Source: Callaeas wilsoni | Lineage: Eukaryota; Chordata; Aves; Passeriformes; Callaeidae | Assembly: GCA_013398955.1 (NCBI GenBank) | Contig: VWPU01004157.1 | Span: 1 to 64,000, forward strand | DNA: 64,000 nt | Direction of reading: 5' to 3' | In this document: piece after piece, positions 1 through 9,880 of the stretch | Layout of the letters: every line of letters starts with the position of its first letter | Position numbering within the stretch: position 1 is the first letter of the stretch | The notes under the pieces: generated by a model | What the model was told of the DNA's origin: nothing | Database searches by the model: none | What the model saw: the letters and a program-made list of their open reading frames with translations, nothing else | Made by a program: the position numbers and the translations under genes

Positions 1-2539
1 CACCTGTCCAAACTGAGACAGTATAGCAAAATTTGTCTCCTTGATAAAACTTGCTACACAAACCAACAAAAATGTGTCCGTCTTGACAAGTTGTTACTGT
101 ACCTTTGCCATATATGAGCACCAGGAGGTAATGCTATGTTAAGTCATAGTTCTAATCAAGCATCCTGTCACTGATACAACCAAAAATGGATATTCAGAGA
201 AGGGTATATAGAAAGGAGGAAAGATGTGCAAAGCATCCTCAAGGCTCTCTTCTAGTTGCCAGTTGTTTGAACTTCAGGAAACCCAAAGTGTGTGGTTTGG
301 GCACACTTTGGGTTCAGAAAACTTCAATCATTCCCTTCTCTATGGACATGTCTAATCAGTGTGACTTTTGGAGTCCATAGCAGGCACTTGCAATGTGGTC
401 TTCTAAGGCAAGAATGTAGTGCAACATTGGTGTCACATAATCTAGTAGTGAGCAATATTGCCTTTAGGTGATGATGAATAAGATAATGATACGTATGATG
501 GTTCTCATCAAATTAGTGCCCACTACCAAAGACAAGCACACTACTTTTGTGTTATTATTTCTTTTGATTCATCATGATCACAATTTGAAATAGTAAAGCA
601 TTCCCATCGAAATAATTTAAGGCTGTAAACAAGAATTTAGGTAAACGTAGAATACTGCACTTACAAAATCTTATGTTTATACTTATTAATGGTATCTTCC
701 ATTCAGCTCATATTCTATACATGAATTACTTCAGTACAAAAAGTTCGAGGGTCCCTAATTTTTTTTCACAGTAGGCAGTAAAAGTTTTTTTTTACAATTT
801 TCTCCTATCATTTCCATTAAGTATTTTGCCATTGAATTCCTATCAGTCTTTAAGCTAAATTGAAGCAAAAGATTTGCCTTTAATGTGCAGTACCAGCAAG
901 TCTGTAACAGCACATTTGCCCTTATGGGAAAAACCTCCCTTTCTGCTTTTCATTTTAATTTTCTGTGTAAAGTCTAAGTTAAATCTCTTTTGGGCTCTAA
1001 TTTTTCTACACTGCCTAATTTTTAATAAACAGAATATACCTGTAAACCAAGTTTATTTCCATCCTTATTATTTTCTCACTTTTATGGAAGATACTTAGAG
1101 ATACAAAACCCTTCCTGACGATTCCCCGCCCTGCCCCCTCCCCTGGCTGGGCACAGGTCCCGTGCCCTTTGTTATGCAAAGAATCGGCAGTCCAAGGCCT
1201 GGTGCCTGGGGATCCGAGCATCCGGAGCTCCACGAGCAGCTCCCACTGCAGCTGCTCACCGCGCTGTCTGGGTAAGGGTCGCCACCACAGACTCAAGAAA
1301 CCCACCCACTAAAATAAGAGAAAGACTGAGCATGGAACTAACTAGCATGAGAAGTGAGAGGATCATTCAACCAGCAGAAGGGAGAACACTAATTAAAAAG
1401 AAAACTAGATAACTTTGTAGCCAATGAACCATGATTTCTCTTTTTTGCTAAAATGTATGGAGTGCAAACTTTTGATAATCAGCTTTGTGGGTTTATCACC
1501 TAGTACTCGTCTTTGGACAAATATAAAATAAAAGAATACCTGGGCTCTGTGTGTGAGACTGGCTTATTGCACACCAGGTGATGAATCCCTCTTTTAGGGA
1601 CAACAGCCTTAGCTGATACTCTTCTAGGAATGTTGCTATACTATAGAGAAACCAGATATGATTCTTCCACAAGTTAACTTGACACCTGACATCATAAATT
1701 ACCTTATGAAGAAATCAGAGTAGATTCTCTATGTGAATTTATTTCTACCATCAGACTTCAATTTTTCTTTTAATATTCCAAAAATGCTGTCATAACTCCT
1801 TCTCAGTTACATTGCTTGGTTGGTGTAAAAATCATCTACAGTATGTATGCAAATGTCTTGCTAAGTGCAATCTTTCTCTTTGATTTTTGAAGAAAGGCTG
1901 TAGGTACCTTTCATCAGAGAAGATTTTAGGATCTCAATAAGGATCTCATATTTCTCAAATGTGAGAACTCTGAGTATGTGAGAAGTCTGAGCAAGGCACA
2001 TACACAATAATTCTGAACAATGTCCCTAAATGCTAAGTGAAGGGCAGCATTTAAGACAAAGTACCATTGACTAGCTTTGACAGCTGCCCACTGTGGAATA
2101 CTAACTTGCATCTCCAGGAGTAATATATGCATTATTGAAAGATTCCATACATTGCTGAAAACCTGAATCACTGGCGAGAGCTGGTGAATCATAAGGCAAA
2201 GAAACTAACTCAGTGCTGTAACCTCAAGGAGCTGATGAGACCTAGAAATGTACAAAAGAGGCAGCAGTGAATATGAATGGAATAATTTTACCTCTATACA
2301 GGGTTGGAGAGAACAATATCAGAATAGACAACTGAAAAATACAAGGAAGGAAACTACTGGTGGATATTAATTTTGCAGAAAAGAGCTTCGGAACCTACTG
2401 TAAATTTCAAGCTGAAAATGAGTGAAGGACTGTGCTGTTGTAAAAATCAAGTACGTTTCTATAACAGATAACAAGATTGTGAAGAAATCCTTACATTCTA
2501 TTTAGCATTAGAAAAGTCTTATTTGAAGTATTTTAGTTT
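1..2539. other. Non-coding AT-rich sequence with a GC-rich patch
   Basis: No exon-like open frame or recognisable repeat is visible. The longest frames are under 100 residues and have no family resemblance. A perfect hairpin lies at 280-314. A distinct GC- and CpG-richer patch of about 180 bp lies at 1118-1300, inside otherwise AT-rich sequence; I cannot assign it to a repeat or exon. The part after about 2230 may be the decayed 5' continuation of the CR1 copy that follows, but the match is too weak to claim. Confidence 0.5.
280..314. repeat. Perfect inverted repeat with 13-bp arms
   Basis: The left arm AACCCAAAGTGTG (280-292) is the exact reverse complement of CACACTTTGGGTT (302-314). The loop is 9 nt (293-301). 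Pairing stops at the next base on the outside (A279 against C315). No repeat family or transposon end is evident around it. It could form a hairpin in single-stranded DNA or RNA. Function is unknown. Confidence 0.85.
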
Positions 2540-2775
2540 GAAGATTTACTTTCTAGTAGTAAAAACAGAAAAGGGTTGGAATAGACTGTCTAGAAAGGTT
2601 ATAGACTCTCCAGTGGTGGAATTTTTTAAGAACAAGTCAGATGAGCCTGGATCAAGAATACATATAGCTGATCCTGCCCTGAAGTAGTGGATGAATTGGA
2701 CAAATTTGCCTAGTATCTTTCCAGACCTATTTTGTATGAATACTATGAATTTTGCAATTATGTGAATAAAACATA
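2540..2775 (+). mobile_element. Old CR1-type LINE, 3' end
   Basis: The segment follows the CR1 3' region in order. It has the 'tggaatag...' block near 2577, then the block that corresponds to the C-terminal 'gtggaat...tttttaagaacaag' stretch (about 2615-2640). It ends with the 'tggatgaattggacaaattt' and 'tctttccagacctattt' tail (2689-2735). Many substitutions and lost frames show that it is an ancient copy, of a type shared with other archosaurs. It is 5'-truncated, as is usual for CR1. The upstream boundary is uncertain and may extend to about 2230. Family assignment is from memory of the consensus. Confidence 0.7.
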
Positions 2776-3164
2776 CAGTTTCTGACAGGATGTTGAAATA
2801 TAGGAGAAAGTATAGAAAAGCTGAAAAATTTATACTCAAAAAGCCTTGTTCTAGAAAGATATTTAAGAGAGTTTAGGCTTCTGTTCCAAAGAAGTTGAAA
2901 AGTATCTTGATTATTTGGTTGATGACTAAAAGCATTTGTAGAGAAAATGCTAATTCTGAAACTATCCTTAGTTGGGTAAACATAACAAAAAAATCCCTCT
3001 TTAGAAACTAGACTGGAAATAATGCCAAGGTATTAACAAGTTGTAAACCACTGTGACAAGCTATTGAAAGCCCTCAGCAGGTCTTGAGGAAGAGACCTTT
3101 CTGAAAGATGCATTTTGGGGGAAGTTTACCTCAGCAAAGACACCATATGTAATTATGGGAAATG
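2776..3164. other. Non-coding spacer between two CR1 tails
   Basis: AT-rich sequence without a supported gene. It may include decayed CR1 body belonging to the tail at 3165, but I see no alignable block. Confidence 0.4.
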
Positions 3165-3262
3165 TAGTGGTGTGTTGGCATGGGAGGTTAGATTAGGTAA
3201 GATTAGATTAGATAACCTAATAGTCCCTTCCAAATTTTTATGGTAATTAACCTATGTAATCC
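3165..3262 (+). mobile_element. CR1-like 3' tail, degenerate
   Basis: The order of short blocks matches a CR1 3' end: 'ggttagattaggta', 'gataacctaatagtcccttc', then a degraded terminal 'cctatgtaat' motif. In the consensus, the phrase around 'gatgacctaatggtcccttcca' precedes the terminal octamer repeats. The ORF2 part is missing or unrecognisable. The strand follows from the tail orientation. Confidence 0.5.
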
Positions 3263-4470
3263 TTCTCTGAAATGTCTTGGTGTATTCAAAGCTTGATTTT
3301 TGATTTTCTGAAAAGTCTTTAAGACTATAGCAATATCAACAGCATCTCAAACACTAGCTTTCTGCTAGGAACAGAAGAAAAATAAAAGACATGAAAAGTC
3401 TTTCTGCCAGAAATATAATACAGTTTGATAGTTTCTATCTTGTAGATGGGATATGTCAATCCTGATTCATAGAGCATAAAATAACTGTTCTCTGTGTACA
3501 GAACAATTTTGTTTTCTGACGAAACAAAAAGTCCCTATGCTTGCAAGGCAAAGTATGTAACCTGCTTCGAAATTGCCAATATTTAACAGATTATATTTGA
3601 ACTTTTATTCTAGTTGCTAAGCATGGGCCTCATTATATGGAAGATGAACTTCAGCTCAGAGGGGTAAAAAAAAATAGGAACTCATCTGTTATTAACATTA
3701 GTTTCACTATCATTCCAAATTTTCTGTGTTTCCCAGGATCAGGTCCCTACATTTATTTTCATCTTCCTGGAAATATCTCTGTAAGTCTAATTAGTCTTTA
3801 ACTTGGAAATGACAGCAGGGGATCTATTTTTCTGAAAAATAGAAAATAAGCTCGCATCTGTTTTCTCTCCAAACTAGCAGAGCTCTCTGCTTAACAGAAA
3901 TAAAAATAAGTGATGAATCTCTTGTCCTCAAATAAAAAAAAAAAAAAAAAAACTCACAAAAACAACCAACAAACAAACCCACAAAATAAAAACCAACAAA
4001 ATATCAAAGCTATATCTATATGCAATTTTTTACATTTTCTGCATTTTCTGCATAGTTACATTTTTCTTCCCAATTTGTCCATGAGGGTGCAATTGGAAGC
4101 ACACTCTTTCAGAGAAAGATGATTTTTAAATGAAAGTTTGTCACAAAACCCCCTCATGAACATATTTATTAAGTCGATATTACTATAGACTCTCAAACCT
4201 TAAAAATATTCTGAATACTATTGATTAAGAATTCAGTGGTCATTTATGGAAAGAATGTAATTGTGATTCAAACTGTTAAGTAATGCAAGAGAAACAGAAA
4301 CATTGAACAGAGGAGGAACAGTCCTTATGAACTGAGAGAAAATACAAACACATGCAGCATTCTATAGCAAAGAGATTGTATGAATGTTTATGGAATATAA
4401 TAACACCTGCTGCCATTGCATACAGAAAACCTAAAAAAATAGGCAGAATCTCAAGGGAATAATGAAATAC
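3263..4470. other. Non-coding sequence with an A-rich tract
   Basis: No gene is supported. An uninterrupted run of 19 A at 3934-3952 continues into a CA/AAC-rich low-complexity stretch to about 4010. A short frame through this tract (K- and N-rich) is a translation of simple sequence, not a protein. The A run does not end a recognisable LINE or SINE. Confidence 0.55.
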
Positions 4471-4508
4471 TGTCCTGGGTTGCAGTTTATTCTGTTACCA
4501 TCTTCATG

Positions 4509-4662
4509 AGCTGTTGAAACCAGGTGGGGCTGTGTCCCTTGCCTCCTCTCACTGGACTACCTTCTGTTAATGGGCCAGCTGTCGAAACCAGGTGGGGCAG
4601 CGTTCCTTATCTCTCCCATGACCCATCCTCCCTCTAGGGGGGATATCTCCTGTTAATAGGCC
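4509..4662 (+). repeat. Imperfect tandem duplication in the LTR U3
   Basis: Two units, 4509-4576 (68 nt) and 4577-4662 (about 86 nt), share the opening 'agctgtygaaaccaggtggg' and the closing 'ctgttaatrggcca'. The second unit is longer because of an insertion around 4617-4640. Duplicated U3 blocks in retroviral LTRs often act as enhancer repeats. That role is inferred here. Confidence 0.7.
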
Positions 4663-4750
4663 ATCTAGTGTCACCACATGACTGATAAAATTACATCCTC
4701 CCATTGTGAGCTGCTCTGCCCAGAGGGAGGAACCAAGCATCCCATCCTGA

Positions 4751-4757
4751 ATATAAG
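4751..4757 (+). promoter_or_regulatory. TATA-like box of the LTR at 4471
   Basis: ATATAAG lies about 265 bp upstream of the ATTAAA signal, in the position expected for the U3 promoter of this LTR. Whether it is active is unknown. Confidence 0.45.
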
Positions 4758-5075
4758 CTAAGATTTCGAACACCAGAGGCAGCCCTTACCTACTGGATTC
4801 CCAGAGGACAAGAGCTACCACTGGACCTTCAGGTGAAGACCAGACCTTTTCTACAGGATTACTGCTTCAACAGAACCATCTTCAACAGAACTCTGGAGGA
4901 CTGCAGCCATCATTTTATTGGACTGCTGCCAACACCCTGACTGACAGGGTGTCAGGTTGTATCCTGACTCTGTCGGTGGTTTCTTTTTGTACTGTTGCAT
5001 TTATTTTAGTTTTTCCTATTAAATTGTACTTCTGACTTGGAGTTTCTCACTGGTTTTGCTTTTAAAATAGCACAG

Positions 5076-5821
5076 ATGCTTTTTGACTTTATAAAGTTTT
5101 TGATAAATAAAGGCCCACTGCTACCTTCGAAGGTCACAAATTTAGGTCTCAGCCCTAATTAATCTGCACTGAGTTTATCTTTCTTTACTGTGCATAATTA
5201 TTTGTTCCAATTACAGTTTCACTGTTTCTATAGCTCAATAGAAAATCTTACTTTATAAATTTGCCATGATAGATTATTTACACTGCTATTCCTTCAAAAG
5301 CATGTCAAATAAGCCCAGTGAAATCCCATATGCATATTTGACCCCTATGTCTCTCTCCGTTAACAGGAAGCAACTGTTTCTGCTAATTTAGAAGCAATAC
5401 AACCACAGTAAACCCAGAATAAGTATTTCAATTCCTCTAGAGCTTGTTCTACTTTTTAAAGCAAGAAAAGGACTGAAGACTTTTGCTCCCCAACAAAGCC
5501 CTGCAACAGAAGAATGCTCAGAGGCAATGAGCGAGGGAGATGAGCTGTGAAGCTCCGGGAACAAGGCAGGCTGTGACTGCCCACAGCCGCTGTGAGGTGG
5601 CTGATTGCACCTCAGCGCAAAGGGTACCTGATGGTGGCCTTTGTTTTCACTAAACAGCCAATCCATCAGCGGATGGACTGTCAGGAGGCGCAAATGTCTC
5701 TCCCTGAGTTCATGAGGGAATATGAATATTTCAAGGTGTTAGGCTAGCGTGGGGGAGGAAGAGAGCGAATATGTGGTTCCACTTAATATGGAACATAAAA
5801 ACCAAACTAGCAAAAGTATTT
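5076..5821. other. Non-coding sequence
   Basis: No gene or repeat is recognised. The part from about 5500 to 5700 is richer in G+C than its surroundings and has mixed composition. It could be an old unrecognised repeat or a regulatory element. Confidence 0.4.
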
Positions 5822-5983
5822 AGAATCATGGAATGCTTTGGGTTGGATTACTAAGCATTTTCAAGTTCTAATCCCCCTGCCACGGCTGGGGACACCTTCC
5901 ACTAGACCAGGTTACTCAGAACCCCACGTGGCCTTGAACACTTCTGGGGTGAGCCATCCACAACTGGGAAACCTGTTCCAATG
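5822..5983 (-). mobile_element. CR1 LINE 3' end, 5'-truncated
   Basis: Read on the plus strand, it runs through the reverse complement of the CR1 tail in order: 'agaatcatggaatgctttgg' (5822), 'tccccctgccacggc' (about 5871), 'accttccactagaccagg' (5892), 'ccttgaacacttctgg' (5932) and 'aacctgttccaatg' (5970). It stops abruptly there, so only about 160 bp of the 3' end is present. This is a moderately diverged copy, younger than the one at 2540. Confidence 0.88.
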
Positions 5984-6421
5984 TGATAGAGAACACGTGT
6001 GCTAATGTCTTTACAAACAATTCGATGGGCAAAGGTCTGGGTGTTAATGTCTGTGAAATGGGTCTTAATGTCTCCACTGGCTTTGGGCAGCAGGTTTGTT
6101 ACAGAGCCCAGGCAGCTCTGCTTCTGAAACAGACAAGGGCCTGCACGAGCCTGAGTTTCTGAACTCTGGGGTAAAATGACAGGTTCAAGGTGTGGATAGG
6201 TGGTAGGCGCTTTGGGAAGGCTGTACCTTCCTGGTACCTCAGCCAATGGGGAAAGGAAGAGGGCAACATGCGGCCAGGAGTTTAGAATAAAAGGAGGCTG
6301 CCCTCCAAAACCTTGAGAAACAAAGTCCTGCAGGCATATGCCCCAGTGGACTCTCTCCCTTTATTCAAATAAAGTTGCAGGACTCCTCTGTCTCCTTTAT
6401 GGACACTGGCTTTTCATAGCA
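5984..6421 (+). mobile_element. LTR-like segment, possible ERV remnant
   Basis: Promoter-like landmarks occur in LTR order: a CCAAT box in 'agccaatggg' (6241), a TATA-like 'agaataaaagg' (6284) and AATAAA (6368-6373). A short U5-like tail ends in CA near 6421. A TGTGATAG start would sit at 5982, right at the break of the preceding CR1. No target-site duplication is evident and CR1 does not resume on the right, so the limits are guesses. It could instead be unrelated sequence with chance promoter motifs. Confidence 0.4.
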
Positions 6422-7201
6422 TGATTTTCTGCATAAATGTCTATTTAGAAGAGAGCAACAAGCCTGAGCTTGTTTCAGCCCACATATTTCTTTCTGGCAG
6501 CCTCCAGCACCTTATAAAGACTGGTAATGGTACTCTGGTCAATAGTGTGACTGAGCTGTGTTTTAAGATTGCTGTATGTTTTGCTAAGTGTAACTTACGT
6601 TTCCAGTTGCATATTTTGTATCACTCTCCTAAATCAGACATACCATGAAACATCAATTGTCTTGAAATAAGTAAATTTGATACTAAACATGAGTCAGAGA
6701 GTTCTGGCTTTGCCAAGATAGCTCTTGGTGTTTCAGAATGCGAGATGCCGTGTGATGTTGTGACTCTGGGACTGTTTATTTTCATTTGTAGCTGCATACT
6801 TATTTCTCTTTTCCTATATTTAAGAGACAATAACTTTATGGATGTGAGGTGCTAAAGAAAACATAAAATTCAATGTTTCACGGGATGAGTGGGCAGGGCA
6901 GAGATGCAGCCTCGGGAGCAAGGGAGGTAGTGCCAGCTGGGAAAGGTTGGGAGTAAATGAGGAGAGCAAGAGGAGAGGGAAGGACGTGGCTCCCATTACC
7001 GAGCTGGCCCGGGCTGCAGTCACTGTGCTCACAGACAGGGCAAAGACACAGATTTGTGTTCGTAGTGGTGATACTTAATGTTGTGTAGAGGTTGGCCATC
7101 AGCAGTAAGCGTGCTCGTTGTGCTGGAATTTTGTAAGGCTTAGCTTGAAAATTCAAACGTGGTTTCATGTGTTTCTCCCATCACATTAATCTCTAGCGTT
7201 T

Positions 7202-7241
<40 letters not shown>

Positions 7242-9099
7242 TTTGCAAGAACTTTTTACGTGGTCTGACAGAGATAACCTACAGACAGCTGTGGTTGTCC
7301 TGGTCCTTCAGTGTACTTCATACCGTCAGCTGATAACTGCTAAACAGCCTCACTCTCTGTAGCAGGACTGAGCCCTGAACCCTGTTCCTTGGGCTAGCTG
7401 ATCTGTGGATGAGAACACAAACAGCAGCTGCAAAATGCTTTGTAAACTTGTAAATGGCCCTTCTTAGAATTATCACCTCCTTTGTGTTTGGATTACATCC
7501 AAGAAAGACAGAAATTCTAGAAAAGTACTTTTCAATGAACACTGTTGTTTCAGAGCCTGTTGCTGATTTTGTTTTTCCTTTAGCAGGCAGCAGTAAATTT
7601 TATATATTTTTTTTTAATTTTAATTCTTTCTTTTTTTGACTCATTCAAGTGACACACTTCTTGATGTGCCTGTGTTTGTTTTGCCCTTGCTAGTCCGTCA
7701 ATACTTTCCTGCTGCTGCTGACTCAGAGGTACAGGACTAGATTTGATTGATCTTCATCAGGTATTAAATACTACAAGTCAGCAATTCCTGCATAACTTAG
7801 AGTGGGGAAGAAAATCCTACCTGCTACGTGAACTGTTAAAAGTAGAATGCTGTTGCTGGAAAGTTAGTTAGGGTATGTTTTAATATAATGATGAAGACCA
7901 GAGTCAAGGTTAGCTCTGAAATGTGGGAGGAGAGTGACATAAACAAGGGAACTTATGGATTGGCATGACACTGTCATTAATTTTTGAGAAAAGTAGGACT
8001 CATTTTAATGGGGTAATTAGCCCTTCTGTATAGGCATGGCAAAATGTCAAGATACTCAGTGTCAGCAGGTTTTTCAGACCTTGCATTCCTATTTTGTTTC
8101 AGCCTGGGAAAATCTGTACCTGTCCACAATTTAAGCTCAGTTATGATTATTTGGGTAACTTTCAACGGGTAAGTCTTGCTTGTCACCTAGAAACACTTAA
8201 TAGTTCTCTAGAAACCTGAACACAAGATAGCAGAGGGAAGAAGTAATTCCGCAAGAGGAAAGCATCAGCATGGAGAAGCAGTGCCAGTGGTTCAGACAAC
8301 TCTGCTTCCAGTAGGCTGGGGGAGTATCTGTGGAGCTGATATGCATCTGGAACTGAAGGCAGAGAGCATAAAAAGGAGCAGATCAAGGGCATGCTTACCT
8401 TGTTACAGTTCCTGCATAGCTTGCCAAAAGAGCTGGGCCTGGGAATACGGTCCATGTAGATGCATCCAGGTAACTGTTCCAGCATAAGATTTCCATCTGG
8501 GACCGCTCAGAGCCTGGTTGAAAGCTTTTATCTCTAAGGCAGTAAGGAAACAACAGAAATCTCCCTTTTGACTTGTTGCAGTGATAATGATTTGTCTATA
8601 CCAAGCCTTTAATATTTTGCCATTTCGGTTTTTTCCCAAAGTGCACTCACCTGCGCTTTTTACAGGACTGGCTCAGAGCTGTAGGGAATGATAATCCAAT
8701 GAGGGATTTTCTGAACGGATGGTAATGATGAGCTGTGAAAGTATCAGGAACACATGAGATCTGCATTACTTACACACAGTGAAGTAGGTCAGCCTAAGTG
8801 CCTACAAGAGGCACTTTTACCTGCCAGATGGGAACTGGAGGCTGATCATACAATGAATTATGCTAAAAAGTGGAAGAAGACTTGCAGAATAAAAGAGAAA
8901 GGCTTAAGGCTCAGACATACAGGCTGTCACAAGTCAGCAAGTAAGGTATGTCAAATCTACAAGTGTTTCTACTTTGATGAAAACTTAAAAATACTATGAT
9001 TAATTCTACTTTATCAACTGAAGGAAAAAATAGAAAAACTTCTTTTTTGCTAAAATTCCTGTGGAAAACAAAGGATTATTTGTATTTGTTTTGGGCCTA
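6422..9099. other. Non-coding sequence with GC-rich patch and microsatellite
   Basis: No gene is supported. A G-rich, purine-biased patch lies at 6880-7045. A TA microsatellite lies at 7206-7238. T-rich tracts occur near 7605-7637. Frames of 60-100 residues on either strand lack domain resemblance and overlap each other freely, as expected by chance. Confidence 0.5.
7206..7238. repeat. (TA)n microsatellite
   Basis: 33 nt of uninterrupted alternating T and A, about 16.5 dinucleotide units. It is probably length-polymorphic and prone to cruciform extrusion. Confidence 0.97.
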
Positions 9100-9234
9100 C
9101 AGGGAAGCTGGAGAGGGACTATTTGTCAGAAAATATAGTAATAGGATAAAATTGAAAGAAAGGAAGTTTAGGTTAGATACTGGGAAGAATTTTTTTGCTG
9201 TGAGGGTAGTTAGACACTGGAACAACTTGCGCAG
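9100..9234 (+). mobile_element. CR1 LINE, left part of a split copy
   Basis: The block order is that of CR1 ORF2 near its C-terminus: 'gaagctggagagggact' (9104), 'aggtttagg-ttagatact' region (9166-9180), 'gaagaatttttttgctgtga' (9184) and 'acactggaacaacttg' (9214). It ends at GCGCAG (9229-9234). The CR1 sequence picks up again at 9713 at exactly the next consensus position, so the two parts are one insertion later split by another element. Confidence 0.85.
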
Positions 9235-9712
9235 TGTTACTGAACAGGTTATATTTCTTTAAAAAGGAGTCTATGCAGCAGTGGAGGAAAATGTTGGGAC
9301 CTAATCAGCAAAAAGGGAGATTTAATCTGTGAAACATATACTAGCTAGCAAGCAAGCTCTAAGTGATGTCTATATGTCAGAAAAACAAATTAAAATTTAA
9401 GGCTTGACATACTTCAGAGATCTCAGACCTGGGGGAAGGAAGTTAACATAGTTTGGGAAAAAGGATGCCCATAGATAATGGACACAAAGAATGCCGAATT
9501 TATGGACAACAAGGACATTTGGCAGGACTCCCAAGATAAAGAAGAAACTAATAAAGCCAACATAGTAATTGTGAAATCCGATCCAAGTGGATAAAAGGTG
9601 ATTCTGGCAGGGAGATGTGTGACCACCACGTACCTCAGCACTGAATAAAGAAATGTCAGCTTTCTAACCTAACAAACTGATTGGACAGTTTATTTATTGG
9701 TTTTTGGTGATA
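9235..9712 (+). mobile_element. LTR-like insertion inside CR1 (478 bp)
   Basis: This sequence interrupts a CR1 copy whose two halves are contiguous on the consensus. The flanks are GCAG (9231-9234) and CCAG (9713-9716), consistent with a short target-site duplication of about 4 bp that has one change. It begins TGTTACTG. LTR landmarks are a TATA-like 'ggataaaagg' (9589-9598) and AATAAA (9644-9649), followed by a T-rich U5-like end. No coding capacity is seen. A 4-bp duplication would fit a gammaretrovirus-like (ERV1) class; that class call is inference. Confidence 0.68.
9589..9598 (+). promoter_or_regulatory. TATA-like box of the inserted LTR
   Basis: 'ggataaaagg' lies about 50 bp upstream of AATAAA, giving a short R region. 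It is a relic of the promoter of the inserted LTR. Confidence 0.45.
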
Positions 9713-9880
9713 CCAGGGAGGTTGGGGATGCTCCAGCCTTGGCATTGTTAAAAGCCAGGTTGGATAAGGCCTTGAGCAACCTGGTTGAAAGGAAGGTGAA
9801 CCTGTCTGTGGTAGGGGGTTTGGCATTGTATGATCTTTAAGGTGCATTTCAACCCCTTAACATTCTGTGATTCTGTGACC
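9713..9880 (+). mobile_element. CR1 LINE, right part of a split copy with 3' end
   Basis: It resumes at 'ccagggaggttggggatgct' and continues through 'agccaggttggataaggcc' (about 9752) and 'gagcaacctgg' (9773). It ends with 'tgatctttaaggtgcatttc' (9831) and the terminal CR1 repeats 'attctgtgattctgtga' (9862-9878). The tandem octamer-like terminus is diagnostic of CR1 3' ends. Confidence 0.9.

Larger units (their letters stand above)
4471..5075 (+). mobile_element. Solo-LTR-like element, passerine ERV type
   Basis: It begins TGTCCTGGG and has ordered LTR landmarks: a TATA-like ATATAAG (4751-4757), an ATTAAA poly(A) signal (5018-5023) and a short U5-like end rich in T. The putative U3 holds an imperfect tandem duplication. 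A block starting 'agctgt-gaaaccaggtgggg' occurs at 4509 and again at 4577, and each copy is followed by a 'ctgttaat-ggcca' block (4564-4576 and 4650-4662). An 8-bp-arm hairpin lies at 4932-4952. I recall near-identical sequence as a common songbird repeat but cannot name the subfamily with confidence. The right end is uncertain (5049-5075) and I found no matching target-site duplication. No retroviral gene flanks it. Confidence 0.7.

Noticed and set aside
3934..4010. Poly(A) run as a retrogene or LINE tail
   Set aside because: No gene- or LINE-derived sequence precedes it, and no flanking duplication was seen.
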